From Leucophora obtusa (taxonomy: Eukaryota > Arthropoda > Insecta > Diptera > Anthomyiidae), in contig OX465296.1 of the NCBI GenBank assembly GCA_949987735.1, positions 206,071,082 to 206,135,081 on the forward strand: 64,000 nt of DNA, written 5' to 3'. Position numbers and translations under genes: made by a program. This document shows, piece after piece, positions 11,576 to 22,041 of the stretch. The stretch's first letter is position 1, and the number at the start of each line of letters is the position of its first letter. The notes beneath the pieces were generated by a model, which was not told where the DNA came from, did not search any database, and saw nothing but the letters and a program-made list of their open reading frames with translations.

Positions 11576-13735
11576 AAGTTACCTACTATAAATGGAGTAA
11601 ATTTAAACAAAAATTTATTAGAGTATATTCTTCTACTTAAGCAATGGCAAAACTAATGGTCTAAATTAAAAAAACTGAATATATATTTTTTTCAATCCTA
11701 TTTTTGGCTATTTCTAATGCCCCATTATATCTTGTTCTGATATGAACATTAGCGTTTTTTTTTAATCACCTGGATTTAGAATTTTTCATACAAAAAGTTG
11801 ATTTATTAAATCCAAAAAAAAAACTTAACTTATTTGTCTGGATTTACATATACCAATAAAAGCACAAGTATAACAATAAAAGTACAAATATGTGAAATAC
11901 CCTGTTAAGTTAATGTCAGAAAAAAAATACGAATGAAAATTAAAAGAGAAACAAAAAAATTGCAAAACTAACAAATAAAAGGTTTTGCTTAAATTTTTTG
12001 TATGAAATATGTTTAGAAAAAAAACTACACCTCACCAAGTACATATTTTCCATCTTGGACATGGAAAAATAGCTGAAATAGAAATGGTAATTTTTCACTC
12101 TAAGAATATTAAATATTGGAATATTTCAATTGTGTAAAAATATAAATTGAAGTGATAAAACTGAAAAGGCAAACTGTTTATCGCTGTTTTATATCAAATA
12201 TAATTAAAAGTTAAAGTAAAATCCTTTATCATCGAATTCGGTATTATAAATTAGGGTGAAAGATGTGTCGGACAGAAAATTCTTTTTAAAATAGGGAGAA
12301 TCTAAAAAACCTTGCTTTCCTCAAAAAAAATCGATATATCACACTTTAAGATCCCACTGTAAATGCTGAAGTAAAAAAAAAAATTAAAAAAAGCAACCCC
12401 TACGTTCGGCAAAAAAAAATTGAAATTGCCTTTCAAAAATACTTTATATTCGAAGGTGTACCGAGCACTTTTTTTTTGCCTGTAAGGTGGTACGGTCTAC
12501 TGGACATTTTTATATTTTACCAAATTTCCTAAATAATGTTCGAAAGAATCACAAAAATACAATTTTTAGACTTAAATTTTTTGCAAATAAATTAACTAAA
12601 GTACAATTAATAACACAAAAAGTTTTATTGATTTCAGTAAGGAGTTTTTTCATTTGCGATCGACTAAGCGTTAGCAAAACTTTTGCTGAGATTACTATCT
12701 TTTTGGTAAAAATCAGCTAGCTGATTTTCGGCAACTACTTTTGCTGAAATGACCCACTTTTTTGGAAGCATGCTCCTGACTAAAAATTTACTTTACTGAC
12801 TTCTGGTTTTTTTTTTTTTTTGAGTGTATATTGTGTAGGCTGTGATTGACAAAACTTCAATTAGCCACACTCATCACTGTGCAGACCGTAGTGTATCTCG
12901 TACGAGTCATAGACTGTGCAGAGGGCTGCGGGTTCGAGAGCTTTTTATACAGGGACAATTAACAATTGAAATTACTTTGATCAATTGACTCATAAACTAA
13001 CCACTGACGAGTCTTTGGGTAAGACAAAACTGCGGCAGTCTGTTGATTCCCTTGTGTCTGTTAACTTTTTCAATAAAAATGTTTTCTTCTTCTTCTTCCT
13101 GTAAATCAGCTCAACGTTTACACATTTTCATTTCTAGTGTAACTTCTTCGCGTTACTTATTAAGAAGTTTTGCTTATATACGTTCGATTATACCGCAAAT
13201 ATTAGCTCTGTTCCACTTATTGTTCCCCAATTTTGCCAAAAAGCGTTTGTATTGTCAAAATTGCTTATAAATTGTTGTTTCTTGGGGTAAATTGAGCATA
13301 GAAATTGAGATCCCAGAGGTGCCCGCGGTAACGACATCGAACTGACCTATTATGGATATTAAGGTCCTACTTGTGACTCATTGTGACCGTCATAAGATTA
13401 TTTTTAAGACTGAGAGTCATAACTTTTCATACAAAACAACAATAAAATTCAAAAAATTAAAATTTTATTTGTCAATGTTTTGATTGTGCGTAATTTGTTT
13501 GAAGTTTTCAAACAATAATTTGAATAAATATAATCTATTGTGACATTGCAACAATAACTACAAGGGGAATACAGTCGCAACTAAGAGTCACAGACTTTTA
13601 GTAGGAATAGGCACGTAAATTTGTTTAAACTTTAATGGGTTTCAATGGATATTTGCTTTAAACACTTAACATTGATAGGTAAGAGAAAAAGTAGAACTAA
13701 TATAAAATCCATTCAATTAAATATAATTTATGTTC
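11576..13735. other. Gene-free stretch with MITE fragments
   Basis: About 12250-12500 matches the right half of the GTACGGTC palindromic family (30886-31507, 32400-32905), ending TGTAAGGTGGTACGGTCTA. About 12500-12830 is a copy of the AAATAATGTTCGAAAG family. Near 12925-12942 there is a lone tRNA box B-like word (GGGTTCGAGAGC). If the unnamed gene at 13776 has downstream exons here, I cannot see them. Confidence 0.5.
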
Positions 13736-13775
13736 GTGATTTACTTAAAAAAAAAATAAAAGTTATTATACTCAC

Positions 13776-14223
13776 TTGTTCCATTAGCATTACGTCCAAA
13801 TATTTTTCCAGGTGGACTTAAAATAGGACTAGATGATGCTGAAGGAGCAGCCGATAACGAACGTTGGCCTTCTGACAAACCACTGGCTAATGATAAATTA
13901 TTACTATCATCTTGTTTGCCAGTATCTAAAGGTAAAATTTGCAATAATGGGGTATGATAAGGATGATGATGTGGATGTGGATTAACAATAGTAGCCGCCG
14001 TTAAAGCAGATGTGCCAGAAGGTAAATTTCCTGCAACGGTCAAATTACTAGTACTACTAATGGAAGCCGCCGTCGACGTAGCAATAACTGTTGAATTTGC
14101 CGCTGTTGTTGTTGAGGCTGTAGTTGAAGATGTGTTTGGTGATGTTATTGAAATGGACGAAGAAGAATTTGTGTTATTGGCGGATGTTGTTAAGCATTGA
14201 GAATTTCCGGTCGACGATTCCAT
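13776..14223 (-). CDS. First coding exon of an unnamed Ser/Thr/Asn-rich protein
   Basis: The open frame starts at ATG (14223-14221) with an in-frame TAA four codons upstream, so this is a true start. It encodes 149 complete residues plus one base and ends at a donor AA|GTGAGT (intron from 13775, phase 1). Composition: residues 1-65 are Ser, Thr, Asn and Ala-rich low complexity; a His-rich patch HPHHHPYH follows near residue 85; a Ser/Pro run then ends in PILSPPGKIFGR. There is no signal peptide, membrane segment or catalytic motif. Such N-terminal exons are common in large fly regulatory or cytoskeletal proteins, but I do not recognise the family. Reading on past 13775 adds a few junk codons and a stop, which supports splicing. 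Later exons are not visible in the window. Confidence 0.65.
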
Positions 14224-15597
14224 AGTTAAAATTTAAAATTTACAAAAAACAACAAAAAAACAAAATCACAACAACCACAAAACCCGAAAACAAGGGGGGC
14301 ACTCAGAAAAAATCACTAAACTATATAAATATTTTTTTATTGTTTAATTTTTTAATAGAATGAAATATATCATGCATTTACTAAAACTACTATTTTTAAT
14401 CAATAAAGAAACACTAAGAATTAATACAAAACTAAATTCGACTAATTTATAATTATTTTTTTTTTAATTCCGTATTTTTTATTTTTCCAGAACTTTGTAA
14501 GTTTTACGTATATGTTTTTTTTGTTTTTTTTTTGTTAAATATTATTAAGCAATCCCGTAAGATTTTCAAATTTCAACGCTAAGCGCAGATTTATTAATTT
14601 CGATGTTGTCTTGTTGAGACCAAACAATGTTCTGTTGTGTCTTAGTTAAGGTGGACACTTTCGTAACCCTTGCACGAGGCTTGAAAACCAACCAGTTAAC
14701 CTTAAACACACAAAGAACAATAAACAGCCATGTAGATCTTCTTGTATTTTTTGCTTTCTTTAAGGGAAGAAAAACAATCTTTAAATTTTAACACTCTCCC
14801 ATACTCTCAAAGATCACAATTGAATAAAAAAAAATTACAGCAGAAAACAAGGAAAGGGTTAACTCCAACATGTGTTTGGTTCTCCAGCAGATTTAAATTA
14901 ACAAAAGTTTAAAGAGGGTGACTTTTATGTCAAAGGTCCTTTAAAAAAAATCTAATTGGAATTTTACAAATATCAAACTAACAAAGATTCTCTTTTAGTC
15001 TCTTTCATAAATTATTCTCTCTATATTTTTTTTTCTTATAAAACACGAACTCCGCCTTTGATTATACCTACACATCAGTTTGTTTTTTTATATATATTTT
15101 ATGTCCTTTGTAGTCTTATTTTATCCTTGATATTATTGAAACTTTTTGATATTTGCATAACAATGATATTAGTTTCTTGTTAGTATGGGTGCCATCTTAT
15201 GTAAGTTTTTTTTTTTTTTAGATTTTCATTCGATTTTTTTTATATAAATTCTTTTGTTTGTTGCATGATAAAGTAGTTTTGTTATTCTATTTTTCAAAGA
15301 AATCTTAAATTTCAGGAAGCTGCCATTAGATTTTGGCGCAAAACTATTATTTTTTCTTAAGAAAAGTAACGGATTTTGTTTTTTTTTCACTGCTAAGAAA
15401 TTATAATATTTTTTATGGAATATTATTTTTTTATTTTCATTTAAATTTTAACGGAAATTTTGGTTCTATGCTAATTAATTAATACTTTTAAGCAAAACGA
15501 GGATCATCTGAAAAAAATAAATTTAACGGAAACGTTATACTCTGATAACACTGATGAAAAAACATAAAAACCTCACATTAAAATAAATATTCTTTTG
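14224..15597. other. Upstream region of the unnamed gene
   Basis: Sequence 5' of the minus-strand exon. Just upstream are A/C-rich repeats (AACAACCACAAAACC type) typical of fly 5' leaders, so transcription of part of this stretch is likely. No TATA or initiator element could be fixed. The rest is AT-rich with no coding signal. Confidence 0.35.
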
Positions 15598-16722
15598 TGG
15601 TTTAAGATCTACTATCACAAATTCCAAATAGAATTTACAATTATTTTAACAACAAATAGAGAAAACAAAAACTTTCCTAGAACTAAATAATAGTTGACAA
15701 TTAATACATTTTCAAGTACTACCAAGTACTATCATCAGAAACTTTGGTTGAAGCAACAACAATTACATAGAGAAAAAGGACAGCTTTGTAAAAACATGTG
15801 ATTTTCATTGTTAACCAAAATAACAACTGATAAATGTTATAGTTGATTCTCATTACAAAATGTATTTAACAGGGACGTAACAGTTCTAAGTTTTATTCAA
15901 AAAAGTGATTGTTTTACAATTATTTCTTGTTTGAGTATTTTTTAATTTTCTGTTTATTTGCTCTGTTTGATTTTTATTTTTAATTCAAACAAAAACAATC
16001 CAAACACGATTTTTAATAAAAGTTATTTTGTGATTTTTTTTCTTTATCAAAAAATAACAATTAAGAATATAAATCAAAAGCCATAGAACCAATGACTTAA
16101 CCAATTATAATATCCTGATGATTTCAACTAGTGTAAAAGAAAAGATTGAACAGTGATTTAAAGTGAGTAAATATGTATATTCCACCAACTTCCGGCATTC
16201 AATTTAGGTCAATTTTTAATTTTTATTTTATTATCAAATAAAAAAGTTAGTGCTTAATTTTTTTCAAAAAAATCATTCTGTAACTTTTATAAAAAGTTTT
16301 AAAAAAAAAATCAAAAAACAACAGAAATTTATAGAGTAAAATATAAAAATTGAAAAAATTAAAATCTTTGCCAAACTTTGTGATTTTTTTGTGCAATATG
16401 ATTTATAAAATGTAGTGCATTATTGAAATATTATAATTAAATAAATTTGGGTGGTGACTTTTTTAGAAATATAACAGTTATTTTGGGTCTCTGGTATTTA
16501 AAAGTATATTTAAATACAAAAATTTAAATCTGCATTATAATCTAGAGAGAACCCCATAAAGAAAATCTGATAATACTACTTGGTAGTACTTGAAAATGCA
16601 TTAAATGCCAATTACTGGTTCTATGAATTTTAATTTTCAAAAGTTTTTCTCTATTTGCAGTAAAAATAATTGTAAATTCTATTTGAAATTTGTGAGAATT
16701 GATCTTAAACTGAACAAAATAA
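15598..16722. repeat. Large inverted repeat split by a hAT-like MITE
   Basis: The arm at about 15598-15760 returns inverted at about 16570-16722 (both share AAGTACTACCAAGTA and ATAGAATTTACAATTATTTT). The spacer contains the 624-bp hAT-like insertion 15870-16493. Arms are diverged by roughly a tenth. No ORF. Confidence 0.55.
15870..16493 (+). mobile_element. hAT-like MITE with 8-bp duplication, copy 1
   Basis: The ends are CAGGGACGTAAC and TTTTGGGTCTCTG (inverse CAGAGACCCAAAA), flanked by an exact 8-bp duplication GTATTTAA (15862-15869 and 16494-16501). It is 624 bp and AT-rich with no ORF. An inverted near-copy lies at 62899-63532. Confidence 0.8.
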
Positions 16723-16727
16723 CATAC

Positions 16728-17496
16728 TCAAAAAAGTTTGACAGTTACTACATGATAGTTGTTTGTGCAGTAATCGGTTGTTGTTGTTTTTAACAGAAAT
16801 TACAGTTTTTTTTTATAGAAAAATGCAAAAAAAATTTTATGACGGTTATTTAAGAAAACAACTAACGAAAAATACTGTAATTTCGTAACAGTTGTTAAAA
16901 GCAGTTATTTTTAATATCATAATAAACAACTACCAAAACAGTAACTTTACAGTAAACAGTAGTTTTTTTAGTTATTTAAAAAATAAAAAATTTCGTTGAA
17001 TTTTTTTGAATTTTAAAAATTCTTGTTTAGTTTATATTTGTTATTATTGATATATTTCCAGTTTGCAAATAAAAATCAGAAACTTATATTGTATCTCCAA
17101 TGCATAAAAGCATAATAACTGTAGAACGGTTTGGAATTTGTACTTCGAATTTTAAATAGGCTGAAGTAATAACACATATTTTTCTAATCGGAAGAAAAAC
17201 AATTATTTTTTTTATTAAAATATACTTTTATAAACAAAAAAAAATTACCTTGAAAAACAGTAGTTTTTACCGATTTTGTCAGTTGTTTTGAAGTTTTTGT
17301 AGTAAAAATTTATCAGTTAATTTTACGACATTAGTAGTTATTTTTAATGCATTTGTTAGTTATTTTTCAACAGTTCAAAATAACAAAAGTTTTAGTTATT
17401 TTAAAGGTAAATACCTTTGTCGCTTTTTTAATTGCATATACCTTTATTTTAACTGTAATTTTAAGTAGATTCTACCGACAAACTTTTGTGAGTGCA
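16728..17496. mobile_element. AACTG-rich TIR element
   Basis: The ends ACTCAAAAAAGTTTGACAG and (inverse) ACTCACAAAAGTTTGTCGG form imperfect TIRs. The interior is full of AACTG, CAGTT and ACAACTA words in both orientations and can fold on itself. Relatives: a truncated copy at about 8380-8730, and a heavily interrupted copy at 46180-48990. No coding capacity. Confidence 0.5.
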
Positions 17497-17612
17497 CTCA
17501 TATATAGATTTTATAACGGATAATCTGAATTTTGATAAGGATTTTGACAAATTGCCCCGCAATCCAAGGGGAATGCTTTTGTAGAATTAAAGCGTCACCT
17601 ATTACTTACATT

Positions 17613-18662
17613 CAGAGCTTTGAAGAATTAATTCCTTTTTGAATAAATTCACTACCAATCGAATTCAATTTTCTCTAGAATTGGATGAATTCCTTTTCTT
17701 TAGTAATTCATTAAATTCGTTCAACTGAACCGCGTTCATCAAACAACAAATTAAAACAATTAATTCAATTGCTATTGTTCTGTATATTAAATCAAATGAA
17801 TTAATTCACTGGTAAACGCGATCAAGTTTATAATAAAAGTTTAAAAATAAATCAAACGGAATTCATTCAGCGAATTAAAAAAAATAAAATTACGTTCAGT
17901 GAATTAAAAAAAAATACGTTCACTGAATTGAAAAAAAAATACGTACACTGAAAATTAAAAACAAATTAATTCAAAGCCTGTTTTCTGCCGTTCAGTATAA
18001 GAAAACATTGTAATGTAAAAACGTATAAATTAAATACGTCATAGTCAAGCGTCTACATTTTACGGGGAAGCATAAGTTTGAAAAATTAATACTTACATTT
18101 TTTTATAAATTCATCTATATCTGTAAAGTTTTTATTTTTAATAGTAAAAGGCTTTGTCTTTTAATCATGTAGGTTGATAAACTATATAATTTGTTAAATT
18201 TTACTAGCAAATGCTGTAAAATTGCTTAGTACTCATATTACATATTTTATTTATAAATAAATGTTTTCTTCTACTGAACGACAGAAAATATGCTTTGAAT
18301 TCAGTGAACGTAATTTTTTTTTCAATTCAGTGAATGTATTTTTTTTTTTAATTCAGTGAATTTGTTTTTTTCGTTTATTCACTGAACGTAATTTTTTTAT
18401 TTTTTAATTCAATGAACGAAAATGAAATTGAACGAATTCAGTGGTGAATTAATTCAGTAAGGATTTATAGAATTGAACGCGTTCACCAGTGAATTAATTC
18501 ATTTGATTTAATAAAAAGATCTATAGCAATTGAATTAATAAATCGAACGAAAACAAATACGAAATAATTCCATTCAATATATGGTGCTTTATGAAATAAT
18601 TCATCGAAGATTAAATTCAGAATTGAAAAATTGAATTAAGGAATTAATTCTTCAGAGCTCTG
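17613..18662. mobile_element. hAT-like MITE (1050 bp), 8-bp duplication CTTACATT
   Basis: The ends CAGAGCTTTGAAGAATTAAT and inverse CAGAGCTCTGAAGAATTAAT are flanked by the exact duplication CTTACATT (17605-17612 and 18663-18670). The interior is a large imperfect palindrome built from GAATTAATTC and CAGTGAATT words, with no ORF. The Ac/hAT-type ends and 8-bp duplication support a hAT assignment. Confidence 0.85.
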
Positions 18663-18862
18663 CTTACATTATATAAAATGTAGCTGCGACTTCCTGCGAA
18701 TAAGGAAAAACATTGACAGACCCGGAATATGTTTTTTATTGAAAAATTCTTTTAACACATAAATCATTAAATAAATAGTTGTTCCTTTTAATGTTCTGTA
18801 TTAAACTGTAAACTTGATCCAATATGAATTTGATTTGAATCGTCTGCAACAGAAAGATAATT

Positions 18863-20140
18863 AAAAACGAGTAAAAAGGTTAAAGTCGGGCATGCCGACT
18901 ACACAATACCCTACACCAGTCTGCTTAAAAGCCAATTAATGTTTGGATCCGAAATTCGAATGGGTTGAAATGGGACTTGTGTCAAAATTTTCTATAATAT
19001 GAGTCAGCGAACAAAATTTCATTAAAATATCTTAATATTTGCGACCTGCAGTTTGTAACCAAGCCAATTTTGGGGGGAACCTTATATGGGCACTAGGTCG
19101 AAACATGGACCGGTGTTAACCAAAATCAATAGGCTTCGTCGTTGGGCTGATATAGGTCGGTGTACCAAATTTCATCAAAATATCTTAATATTTGCGACCT
19201 GCAGCGTATAAAAAATATAATTTTGGTATGACCCTTATATGGGCACTAGGTCTAAACATGGACCGATGTTCACCAAAATCAATACGCTATGTTATTGGGC
19301 CAACATAGGTCTGTGTACCAAATTTCATTAAAATATCTTAATATTTACGACCTGCAGCGTATAAACAATATAATTTTGGTAGGACCCTTATATGGGCACT
19401 AGGTCTAAACATGGACCGGTGTTCACCAAAATCAATAGGCTGCGTTATTGGGCCAACATAGGTCTGTGTACCAAATTTCATCAAAATATCTTAATATTTA
19501 CGACCTGCAGCGTATAAACAATATAATTTTGGTAGGACCCTTATATGGGCAGTAGGTCTAAACATAGACCGATTTTAACCAAAATCAATAGGCTTCATCC
19601 TAGGGCCGACATAAGTCGGTGTACCAAGTTTCATCAAAATATCTTAAAATTTGCGACCTGCAGCGTATAAACAATATAATTTTGGTAGGACCCTTATATG
19701 GGCACTAGGTCTAAACATGGACCGATGTTCACCAAAATCAATAGGCGTCGTCCTTGGGCCGACATAAGTCGGTGTACCAAGTTTGATCAAAATATCTTAA
19801 TATTTGCGATCTGTAGAGTGCGCACAAGAATGCATGGACAGACAGACAGACGGACGGACGGACAGACGGACATCATAAAATCGAAATAAAAAAAAATTCT
19901 AAGCCGATCAGTATACTATAAGGTGGGTCTAGGACCAGTATTTTTTGGTGTTACAAACATCAGCACAAACTTATAATACCCTGACCACATAGTGGTGTAG
20001 GGTATAATGACCACATAGTGGTGTAGGGTATAAAAATTCTGAGCCGATCGGTATACTATAAGGTGGGTCTAGGACCAATATTTTTTGGTGTTACAAACAT
20101 CAGCACAAACTTTTACAAACATAGTGGTGTAGGGTATAAA
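18863..20140 (+). mobile_element. mini-me/DINE-1-like repeat, copy 2, with five 153-bp units
   Basis: Starts GAGTAAAAAGGTTAAAG and ends ...CATAGTGGTGTAGGGTATAA. Between them the word CCTGCAG with its flanks recurs at 19045, 19198, 19351, 19504 and 19657, an exact 153-bp period. Then come a (GACA/GACG)n stretch (19838-19870), a 3' block with GTTACAAACATCAGC, and a partly duplicated 3' end (20000-20140). Short open frames inside are chance. It lies in inverse orientation to copies 1, 3 and 4. Confidence 0.7.
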
Positions 20141-21694
20141 TATTTTACAATTTTGAAGACCAAAGTAATAAATAAAAATTTAAAAAATAATTTGAAATTA
20201 GAATTACCATAAAAAATAAAAGTAGTTAAAATTGACCAATTTAAGAGTTCGGTGAGCAGTTTCAGCAATGTTTGAAACAAAAAAAATTACCAACTAATAG
20301 GTAAAACTTATCAATTTACAGAAGAAAATTTGCTATATATATTCAAAGTAATTAAAAATGGTAAATTTTGTTAGTTACTAAAGTAGTTTTTCAGTGAAGT
20401 TTTTTTAAATGAATATAACATTCAGTAGGTTTGAGGTTAAGAAGAAGAATGAACATTTTCCTCAAAAGTTATAAACACATTAAATTTGCAAATCAGACTA
20501 GATTCAGTTTCTGACTTTTTCTATGGACAGGCTTCATCAGTGATTTTCACTTTGGAGCTATAGAAGGCGTTGCTTTTGGGACAATTTCAAACAAAAATAA
20601 TCGGTGTTAGAATAGACAGTAGAAGAGGTTGTATATAAAAAGAAGCTATTCTACAACCGATTCCTTGGAACAGAAAATTTTCCTGGGATTGATTTTAATT
20701 CATGACTTCAGAATTTCAATTGATATTTTCTGAACTACAATTGATATTTCTGAATTTCAAATGATATTTTCTGAATTTCAATTGATATCTTCTGATTTTT
20801 AAAAAATATTTTCTAAATTTCAAATTATATTTTCTGAATTTCATAAAAGAGATATTTAGTTATTTTTGTACAACTATCTACAGCATTTATTCCTTTAAAA
20901 TACTTGTACATTTTATCATCTTCCTTTCATTTTAAAATAATTTTAAAAAAAGTTGATAATATGCGATCTCAAAGCGAACGAAGAATATTCAATTTAATAT
21001 ATTTTTAGAGTTTTAATTAAACCATGTCGGCAATGTTTAAGTCTGAATATTTTTATATTTTAAAAAGATTTCTAAATAATTTCAAAAGAATTCTAAAAAC
21101 ACAGTTTCGACATTTAAATTTTCTGCGAATAAGTTAATGTCAATTTGTATTTAGTTCAGAACAAATTTAGCCACCTCGCGCAGGGCCTTAATCGATAAAA
21201 TAGCAAAATACTTTCTATTTAATTAAATGCATTTACTTTTGCATATAAAATGAATAACAAATTCAACTTTTTAATAAATTTATTTATTTTTCTTATTGGC
21301 TTATATACAAAAATATATAGAACATGTTAAGATATTCCTCTTAGTTTATTTTTAATTTTATATTTTTTATATTATAACTTTTTGTTAATATAAAAGTCTT
21401 ATTATAAAAAATAGTTTAAACTGTCTAAATGAAAATATTTAAATTACTAATATAAAATAACAGTCATGATTAAAATAAAATATAAATACATAGCTTTCAA
21501 ATTATATATAATAATATAATTAAATTGATATGTCTCTATGCATGTTAGAAAAAAATCACACAATCATAGAATGCTCATGGATTTAAATTGGATGAGTAAA
21601 CTACAAGTATAATGATTAATTGGAATTTTTTAATTAAGCTTTTTAATTAAGTATAATTCACTTTGTTGTGGTTTTGACAACTTAATAACTAAAT
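20141..21694. other. Non-coding stretch downstream of mas
   Basis: Contains the left part of a repeat family also seen at 30775-30885 and 45765-45945 (word TTGCAAATCAGACTAGA, here 20415-20560), a short tandem repeat (20690-20850) and a relative of the AAATAATGTTCGAAAG MITE (about 21045-21150). Several AATAAA words occur on the minus strand. No gene is seen. Confidence 0.5.
20690..20850. repeat. Short tandem repeat, about 21-22 bp unit
   Basis: About six imperfect copies of TTTCTGAATTTCAATTGATAT. Non-coding. Confidence 0.6.
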
Positions 21695-21700
21695 TTTATT
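21695..21700 (-). terminator. mas: Possible polyadenylation signal of mas
   Basis: AATAAA on the minus strand about 19 bases after the mas stop codon. This is unusually close to the stop. Further AATAAA words lie downstream, so the real 3' end is open. Confidence 0.3.
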
Positions 21701-21718
21701 GTTAATGCTTTAAGACGA

Positions 21719-22041
21719 CTATAAATTATTGACACTTATAATTTGATTAATCCAACCAATGAACGATGATACTTTAACATAAACACCAGGGACATCAACA
21801 CGACCACATCCAAAGCCCCATGATACCAGACCGGCCAGTTCATAAAAACCATCATCTTGACAAACTAAGGGACCGCCACCATCTCCCTGACAAGCATCAT
21901 TACCCTCCTCACCCCCGGCACAGAAACTTGAAGCGGGAAGTATAAAGATTTTCTCGGTAACAGCATTAACTTTACGTATACACTCGGTATCGCTAACAAT
22001 AGGAATTTCAGCTTCACGTACCCGCAAGGGAATAGGGCCGG
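21719..22041 (-). CDS. mas: mas coding exon 7 (end of protease-like domain)
   Basis: The acceptor TTTTAG is at 22043-22042, entry phase 1, stop TAG at 21721-21719. It encodes residues 964-1070, including GPIPLRVREAEIP, the Cys pairs and GDGGGP with Gly1018 in the catalytic Ser position. The following VSWGFGCG pocket region is intact. Confidence 0.95.

Noticed and set aside
13043..13270. 75-codon plus-strand frame rich in Ser, Phe and Leu
   Set aside because: No recognisable domain, no splice signals, AT-driven composition. Chance.
14012..14200. Plus-strand frame opposite the unnamed Ser/Thr-rich exon
   Set aside because: Antisense shadow; the minus-strand frame has the upstream stop, the start context and the donor site.
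15545..15575. Second CTGATGA word
   Set aside because: Followed by A-rich sequence with no stems; chance occurrence.
19698..19889. 63-codon frame containing GTRSKHGP and TDRRTDGQTD (similar frames at 11127, 28972 and 33930)
   Set aside because: It recurs only because the mini-me-like repeat recurs; the TDRRTDGQTD part is the translated GACA/GACG microsatellite. No protein family.
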